A stretch of 64,000 nucleotides of DNA. Origin: Adenophora triphylla var. japonica. Taxonomy: Eukaryota > Streptophyta > Magnoliopsida > Asterales > Campanulaceae. Position numbers and translations under genes: made by a program. This document shows positions 57,715 through 64,000 of this stretch, piece after piece. Below the pieces are notes generated by a model that did not search any database, was not told the DNA's origin, and saw only the letters and a program-made list of their open reading frames with translations. The stretch covers positions 372,001 through 436,000 of the forward strand of contig JAFEMH010000927.1 of NCBI GenBank assembly GCA_022495995.1. Direction: 5' to 3'. Within the stretch, counting starts at the first letter, position 1, and each line of letters begins with the position of its first letter.

Positions 57715-58679
57715 GTTGCCTTCTTTGTCACTGAGTCAACGAGATTTAACCCTTAACCTAACTTTCAATTTTGCATTAGAAAAATTTCTGGTCTATCATC
57801 TAAAAAAAGGTTTCAAGGTGCTACTAAAACTGAAAATTCAAATTTCCATAGCCAAAATCTGGTTAGCCCTTGGAATGATATGGTCAGAATGTGCCTGCCG
57901 TTGAATGTGGGGCCAGTAGAACAACCACACGTAAGATAATGGACCCCACACTCCATTCTTCCCGGATAAAAGCTTCTAACATTGAACAAAAAGATGCCTC
58001 AAGCCGAACTATTTACGAATTTCCGGCCTCCTTTTACATCAATAAAATCAAACCATAATCATCAGTTCAATTCATTGTTATTTAATTCTTAAAACAACGG
58101 CGACTCAATTAATTTCATAACAACCTGCTGTACGGAGTATTTTAGTTTCTTTTTCTATTTAAAGTATTCCCATAAAGTGTTTGTACAGACGTCATTTAAT
58201 CGTCCAACGTATCATTCTCTGTACATAAAGCGTGCTTATGCACGTACAATCTTCTACCCGAATACTTTTTGTTTGTGTGCGCGCACACAATTGTTAGTAA
58301 TCTTTATCACTTTTGTTATCTATTTGTATGATTGTACATATTCTATAAATGTATACTATAATCATAACTAGAGATAAGGAAGAAAAACTAACTAGGGCCC
58401 ACATTAACATCCCTCCCATTATGATGAGTTTTTGTCGTCGAATTGCTTGACGGTTATAAATGAAGGTCGTTAGACAAGGTTTGAGGGGTAAAATTGTCTT
58501 TTAACACGTTTTTCCCTCCAAATTACTAGACGACATCAATATGCTTAACGAGTTAATTGACTTAATAACATCAGAAGAATGTTATACGGTCCGACCACAC
58601 TAAATCCAATCCAGATCCTACCACTGCCCCTCCCTTTTGAGATGCCCCCTTTTTATTTCCAAGAAAAAAAGGCCCAAGA
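57715..58679. other. Intergenic stretch without a recognised gene
   Basis: No domain, RNA gene or transposon end is visible. Short open frames at 57716-57904 and 58177-58371 have no features of real genes. Confidence 0.5.
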
Positions 58680-58688
58680 TAAATAAAT

Positions 58689-59911
58689 GTCAAAAACTTG
58701 TAAAAAACGCGTTTTTTGTTAACTTAACAAAAAACGTGTTTTAAAAAACGGGACGGCTCATTCTCTCTCACTTTCTCTCACTAAACGCAAACACATTCTC
58801 TCATAGGCGAAAATGGCGATCACCATTCTCGCTCAACGCTCGTAACAAAGCCAAACCCCTCTCCCTATATTTCTTATCCCCGACCTCACGTTTTCCGGCG
58901 GCGGCGAAAGTAGCAGCAGCGACAATGGTGAGTTCCACAATTTCGTCACTTGATTGCTATGGAGGCGTACCAATTTGATGGGTTTTAATTTATGTTGATG
59001 CTGTTAATTGCTCGTTTCTCTTCTCAATTTCGTCACTTGATTGCTATGGAGGCGTACGAATTTGATGGATTTTCTTGAACATTATATACAGAATCTCTTC
59101 GAATTTGATGGGTTTTCTTAAACGGCGCTACTGCTTTCAATAATTCCGTTAATTTGAAATTGGAACTGCCGACAATTATATGCATGTTAACAACAATTTC
59201 ACATACTGGTTGGCGCAATTGGTGAAGCTCTATTCATCGTCTCGCGTGGTGATTGATTTTGGGGTGATTGATTTTTGGCTTTGTTTAGATGCCAGTTATA
59301 GCGTAAACTAATGCCATTGTTTGTTTTTTTGAGTGCCAGTTCATGTATTTAGGAGTGCCAGGGCGAAGGGGTTGCTGGGAGATTTGATGTGCCAGTTCTA
59401 GTGTATACTAATGCCAGTGTTTGTTTTTTTGAGTGCCAGTTCATGTTTTTTGGAATGCCATGTCCATGTTTTTTTGAATGTCAGCAAAAATGATTATCAG
59501 TGTTTTTTGAGTGCCAGTGTATGTGTATTTGAGTGCCAGTGTACGTGATTTTGAATGCCAGTCCATGTTTTTTTGAATGCCAGTGCTTTTGTTTTTGAGA
59601 GCCAGCAAAAATATTAGTGTAACAAAGTGCCAGTGTTAGTGTAACAGAGTGCCAGTGTGAAGAGTGCCAGTTTATGTATATAAAAGTGCCCGTATAAAAG
59701 TGTCAGTGTCAGTTTAACCAAGTGTCAGTGCCAGTTTACACTGGCACTTTGTTAAACTGGTACTGACACTTTTTTCACTGGCACTTTGTTACATATGCAC
59801 TGGCACTTTGTCACACTGGCAGTTTATTAAACAGGCACTGGCATAAACGGGAAAACCCAAAACACGTTTTTTTAAGTGACAGAAAAAACGCGTTTTTCAT
59901 AAGACCAACTC
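58689..59911. mobile_element. Probable small Mutator-like element, possibly carrying a gene piece
   Basis: TAAATAAAT occurs at 58680-58688 and 59912-59920, a 9-bp duplication. From these bounds the two ends align in inverted orientation without offset, sharing AAAAACGCG at the same distance, and both carry AAAACGCGTTTTTT and AAAACACG/CGTGTTTT blocks. Inside, 58760-58925 is CT-rich then GC-rich and ends CGACAATGGTGAGTTCC, like a leader with an ATG followed by a splice donor. Further on are a duplicated 45-bp piece (about 58940 and 59025) and an array of GTGCCAGT motifs. The duplication is AT-only, so chance is possible. Confidence 0.5.
59335..59850. repeat. Irregular GTGCCAGT array turning into its inverse
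   Basis: GAGTGCCAGTTCATG-like units recur every 15-45 bp from 59335 to about 59735. From about 59740 the inverse, ACTGGCACTTTGTTA, takes over. The two parts could form a long imperfect hairpin. Confidence 0.7.
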
Positions 59912-59995
59912 TAAATAAATATCTTAACTTAACAAAATCAAACCTTTATCCCATTCTTTCTTTCTAGATTTTGTTCACACACACACTGACACATA

Positions 59996-60282
59996 CTCCT
60001 CCGTCCTACGTGATTGCAAACTAATTTTTTGGGTGTGGGAATTAAGGAAAAGTGATGTAAGAAAGAGAAAAAGTTAAATGTTGTGAGTATGAAAAATTAA
60101 ATAGGAGAGAGAATGAGTGGGAGGAATAGTGAGGAGAGAAAATATTGTGAGTGTAAAAGTGAAGTAGGAGAGAGAATGAGTGGGTGGAATAGTGAATATT
60201 CTTTGCCATTTTGGAAAGTTTGCATTTACGTGGGACGGACCAAAATAGAAATAAGTTTGCATTCACGTGGGTCGGAGGGAGT
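59996..60282. mobile_element. Stowaway-type MITE just upstream of the lipase TATA box
   Basis: CTCCTCCGTCCTACGTGATT and the inverse of TTCACGTGGGTCGGAGGGAG, flanked by TA, bound 287 bp. Internally it resembles the MITE at 33477-33763. It ends 20 bp before TATAAATA. Confidence 0.8.
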
Positions 60283-60302
60283 ATACAAAACCAAATCCTC
60301 TC

Positions 60303-60310
60303 TATAAATA
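60303..60310 (+). promoter_or_regulatory. TATA box of the lipase gene
   Basis: TATAAATA lies 88 bp before the chosen start codon, with a short A/C-rich leader and the start at 60398 (AAGATGAG) following. Confidence 0.7.
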
Positions 60311-60397
60311 CCTTTCTTCTCAAAACAGAGATCCTCACTACAACCTTCCAATTCTGTAACCAGGTCTGAAGAAACATACATTTAAGAAAAAAAGAAG

Positions 60398-63300
60398 ATG
60401 AGTGTCCAATTCCAAGTCCAACATAAACAAACAATGTTGAGCTTCCTAGTCATCTTTCTAATTCATCTTCAGGCTTATGGAACATTGGGTTCTAGTCGAG
60501 GAACCCTGACCGCAGGATCGGGCACTGAAACCGGCAATGCGTTGATCTCGAATCCACCACTTCTCGGGATATGTGCCTCTGCAGTGAACATTTATGGTTA
60601 TAAGTGTCTAGAGTACGACGTAAGATCTTTTCTCTAACTAAAAGTTAATGAAAGTGCATAAAAATGTTGTACGTTAATTTACTTATTTAATTGTGTATAT
60701 TTTCAGGTGACGACCGATGATGGGTATATATTAAGCATGCAACGGATTCCAGAGGGACTAGGAGGTCGCGGCAGTGGTGGTGGTGGGAGGCCCAAGCAGC
60801 CTGTTCTTTTGCAACATGGTGTTCTTGTGGTATGTTCATTAAAATTTGACTTTAGTTTTAGATCATATTGTAAATTTGAATTGCCTGATTTTGGTCAAAA
60901 AAAGTAGAATTACTGATCTGTCCTTTAGTAAGAAAAGAAAGAGAGAAGGATCTCACTTTTTCTGCCATTGACAATGGTCTATACTGGAGCTACAACCATT
61001 CAAAAGGGTACAATTGCCTCCTCCATATTTTCAAAATTATCTTTTTAGTCCTAAAAAATATTGAAAATTATCCTTTTATCCCCCTTTGTACTAAGAAAAA
61101 ATAACACTAATTTTTAAATTTGCCACTCTTCAAAAAAAAAAAAAAAAAAAAAAACCCTGACTCCGCCGTTGTTTTAAAGTCCACGAGATGGTCACGTTGA
61201 CCTTTAAAAATGGCATTTGTTCGCTCCAATATAACAGTCTAGTCTGATTGCGTAGTATTTATTTTATTATAACTTATGTTACTACACCACTCATGTAAAA
61301 AAATGTAACTCAGTTTACTTTTTTTTCCTATAAAATATAATAATTTGTAGTGTACAATAAGAAAGGTAACTCATGTTATCATAAAATATACAAAATACGT
61401 AACTCATTTACTATAAAATTTGGGTTGTTGTGTGATCGAACTTCCCTTACTTACCCGGAACCCAAAATCCGAATCCGGGGGATAGTTACATTACATGCAG
61501 GGCGACACATCAAGGGTGCAACTGATCTGTCCAGATTATGGACGTGAGTAAAGTGCCATTGGCCTTAATTAGTCTGTGAGATGCCGCTTTGCCTTTCGGC
61601 ACACTTTGGCTCTTTCTTCTACTCCGTACACCAAGTGTACGATATGGATAACTATCAAACTCGTTTCTCTTGTGCTGCTACCTTGTACACTATCGATACA
61701 TACAAATTTGGTTTTCAACCTCTTATCCAATACATATTTCAAATCGGGCGAGATGCCATTACCTATTCATCTCGACCACGAAATTAATAGAGATGTGGTT
61801 TCGTCTCGCCTTCTCATTATAGCTGAACATTAAGATGAAGGGAACAACTTTTCCAATTAAGGGAAAGAAATATGTTGCTTCATTTCATTCTTTTGTTGTA
61901 GTGGAGATCGAGTGATATAGAGGGATGAGCGGTTCCAAGTTTAGTAGCTAGTCTAAGTTGGATTCGAATTTCACAGCAGTCCAATGCGTACTCGATCTCT
62001 CCAACAATTTATTTCAATTTAGACGGTCCATGTTCAAAAGGTTATTTAAGAATATTTTAGACATTTTATTCGGCTAGTATATCTAACCATTCACTCGTCT
62101 CATGTGCAATCTGACCCTTAATTTTATCCAACTACACTAGTTTAAGTCTTATCACATTAGCCACAAAAAGAAATAAAATAAAAAGGAAATAAATCTACTT
62201 TATTTTTACCCTCTTTTTAAATTAGAAGTTTAAACTAGCAAAGGTGCTTGATAAATAAACAAATTCGTGACATAATAGATAAATGAATCTGAATTCATCA
62301 ATCTTTAAGTTATCAATTCACATGTCTAAACTCTAATGTTAGTGTCATTTTGAGTAGAATTCTGGTGGTGGTGCAGGATGGCGTTACTTGGCTTCTGAAT
62401 TCTCCTCAGCAATCCCTTGCATTGATCTTAGCCGATAGCGGCTACGACGTATGGATTGCCAACACTCGGGGAACACGATACAGCCGACGCCACGTCAAAC
62501 TTGACCCTAACACCCCAGTCAGTACACACTCACTAGCAACAGTTCTTAATCAGATTTGTCGAGGCATTTTTGAGATAATATTCAAGCATAAACTTTTTAT
62601 TTATTTCTTATTGATTTATTAGGAATTCTGGAACTGGACATGGGATGATCTTGTGACTCATGACCTCCCAACTGCCATCGGCTTCGTCTTCCAGCAAACC
62701 GGCCAAAAGGTCCACTACGTCGGCCATTCCTTGGTAAGAGTTTTGCACATTCTTCTACTGTCCAAAAAAGGGTCGGGCCTACACAAACTTTATATAGACA
62801 GTCCGTAAATTATATTATAGTCTTTGCACATTCATCTGTTGTCTATGCAAGGGTTGGGCCCACATGAATTTTATGTGGACAGTCTCTTTAAATTATAGTC
62901 TTTGCACATTCCTCTGATGTCTAATGAAGGGTCGGGCTCACATAAACTTTATGTAGACAGTCATTAAACTCAAGTCTTTGTACTGCTTGCTAATATGTGT
63001 ATCATTGAAATATTGTGGCAGGGTACATTGGTTGCATTGGCATCATTCTCAGAAGGAAAACAAGTTGACAAAGTCAAATCAGCCGTCTTACTAAGCCCGA
63101 TCGCCTATTTGAGCCACATGACCACTGCTCTCGGCGTTGTTGCCGCCAGATCCTTCGTTGGCGAGGCAATACTTATATAAACTCTAGCACTTCTTTAACA
63201 TGTTTTCCCCCTTTACCCCCCACTTTACTATCAACTAAAATGTGTGAATTCTTGTTTAACAGATTACTACATTTTTTGGTCTTTCTGAATTCAATCCCAA

Positions 63301-63475
63301 AGGGTAAATTAAGCATATAATCTTTCAGTAAAACACATTATAAATTTACATTTATAAGTTGGTTTAGCTAAACAATGCTCCTTATCGCATTACAGCCAAG
63401 CAGTGTCAAACTTCATAAAGGCTTTATGTCTCGAGCCAGGGGTTGACTGTTACGACATAATGGCAGCATTTACGG
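60398..63475 (+). CDS. Acid lipase (triacylglycerol lipase 2 / MPL1-like), 3' end beyond the window
   Basis: Seven exons are seen: 60398-60619, 60707-60829, 62377-62517, 62623-62733, 63022-63165, 63263-63303 and 63396-63475. An N-terminal signal peptide (LSFLVIFLIHL) suggests secretion or vacuolar/apoplastic targeting. Then come ICASAVNIYGYKCLEYD and DDGYILSMQRIPEG (the lipase N-terminal AB-hydrolase region), PVLLQHGVLV (oxyanion-hole HG), YDVWIANTRGTRYSRRH and WNWTWDDLVTHDLP. VHYVGHSLGT carries the nucleophile Ser, with the GHSLG motif split exactly by an intron. AYLSHMTTALG and CLEPGVDCYDI follow. This order matches Arabidopsis MPL1 (At5g14180) as I recall it. The Asp and His of the triad lie beyond the window. 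The enzyme family hydrolyses acyl esters. Intron 5 appears to use a GC donor (GAG|GCAATA). Start chosen from the TATA box and signal peptide. Confidence 0.9.
60830..62376 (+). other. Intron 2 of the lipase gene
   Basis: The 1547-bp intron has a GTATGT donor and GTGCAG acceptor. It is AT-rich with a poly-A run (61131-61154). No nested gene is seen; short open frames at 61350-61833 have no support. Confidence 0.75.
62745..62985 (+). repeat. Three tandem copies of a roughly 78-bp unit in lipase intron 4
   Basis: Units start TTTGCACATTC near 62745, 62822 and 62900 and share GGGTCGGGC.CACA and ACTTTAT.TAGACAGTC. They lie wholly within the intron at 62734-63021. Confidence 0.85.
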
Positions 63476-63544
63476 GTAAGTTGTGCAATACTATTCAGTA
63501 CCAAAAACATGCGGTAGTAATTTTATCAGTACCTAGCTAGTACC

Positions 63545-63570
63545 AATAGGCGCTATATATAGCGCCTATT
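63545..63570. repeat. 26-bp perfect palindrome in lipase intron 7
   Basis: The palindrome is centred on CGCTATATATAGCG and reads the same on both strands over all 26 bases. Further GCGCTATATATAGCGC-like pieces continue to 63665. Confidence 0.9.
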
Positions 63571-63671
63571 GATTACATGTGCTATATATAGCGCTCTCTC
63601 TATATATAGGCGCTATAAATATATAGCTCTCTCTATATATAGCGCTCTCTATGTATAGGCGCTATTAGACG

Positions 63672-63890
63672 TGTCCAAGGTTAAGCGTTAACCGGCTAAC
63701 CGTAAGGTTAATAACCGGATTTTAACCGCCTAAACCGTTAACCGTCTAACCGCCTTAACCGCCTAACCGATAACCGTGTAACCGAGGTTAACAAAGGTTA
63801 AGAAATTTTTACTCCGGTTAACCGCCGGTTAACCGCCGGTTAATTAACCGGTTAATTAACCGGCGGTTAACCGGCGGTTAACCGTATATC
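63672..63890. repeat. TTAACCG-rich array with a 70-bp perfect palindrome (63815-63884)
   Basis: Repeated GGTTAACCG and CTAACCGCC motifs lead into a palindrome centred between 63849 and 63850, with 35 matching bases on each side. GTTAACC subterminal repeats suggest a small DNA transposon (hAT-like), but I cannot define its ends. Confidence 0.75.
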
Positions 63891-64000
63891 CGTTGGAAAT
63901 TTGAAAAATATAGCCGTTAAAACACAACTTTTTATTCAAAAAAAATATTTCAAAGTTATATTTTAATATTAAATTTAATTAAAAATCTGAAATTCTGTAA

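Noticed and set aside
61350..61833. Open frames of 60-85 codons in lipase intron 2
   Set aside because: They sit within a well-bounded intron, have no homology I can see and lack promoter signals.

Overview
The window is nuclear DNA of a eudicot flowering plant. This rests on two spliced plant genes (an At3g27210-like protein and an MPL1-type acid lipase), many Stowaway-type MITEs with CTCCCTCCGT ends and TA duplications, a CACTA element, Mutator-like elements, and several large Ty3/gypsy elements of the Tat (Ogre/Retand-like) clade. I cannot name the species. No tRNA or rRNA gene was recognised.

Layout, left to right. Bases 1-28913 are one nested retrotransposon block. A plus-strand Tat element ('Tat-A', 5825-28913, its left part outside the window) is interrupted twice. 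One insertion is a minus-strand element with a 2.49 kb LTR and an initiator-Met primer-binding site ('X', window start to 5824). The other is a complete 15.4 kb plus-strand element ('Y', 7037-22439) that landed inside the integrase codons of Tat-A with a 5-bp CACAT duplication. Y has near-identical LTRs but has lost reverse transcriptase and RNase H. On its opposite strand it carries two plant-mobile-domain-class genes. Tat-A carries a different antisense gene, spliced, of the Transposase_28 plus coiled-coil type.

Bases 29502-37247 hold a three-exon gene for a small acylation-motif protein of the At3g27210 type. Its introns are full of MITEs, one of them nested in another, and a possible alternative first exon lies at 34276-34327. 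Bases 37248-40147 are intergenic, with short repeats.

Bases 40148-57712 are a second nest. The remains of a Stowaway-like MITE appear to enclose a Mutator-like element (40283-57294, 9-bp duplication TAAAAATGT). That element encloses a 2.7 kb CACTA element carrying a piece of a ribosomal protein L14 gene, and a complete minus-strand Tat element ('Tat-B', 43535-56094, duplication CCAAC). Tat-B is the same family as Tat-A, has near-identical LTRs, and has frameshifted genes.

Bases 57713-60397 are intergenic, with a probable 1.2 kb Mutator-like element and a MITE directly upstream of the lipase TATA box. Bases 60398-63475 hold seven exons of the lipase gene, which runs off the right edge; the last intron seen contains a 70-bp perfect palindrome.

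The two host genes are unrelated. The retroelements share one plan: gag-pol on the sense strand, then a tandem-repeat array, then antisense extra genes before the 3' LTR.
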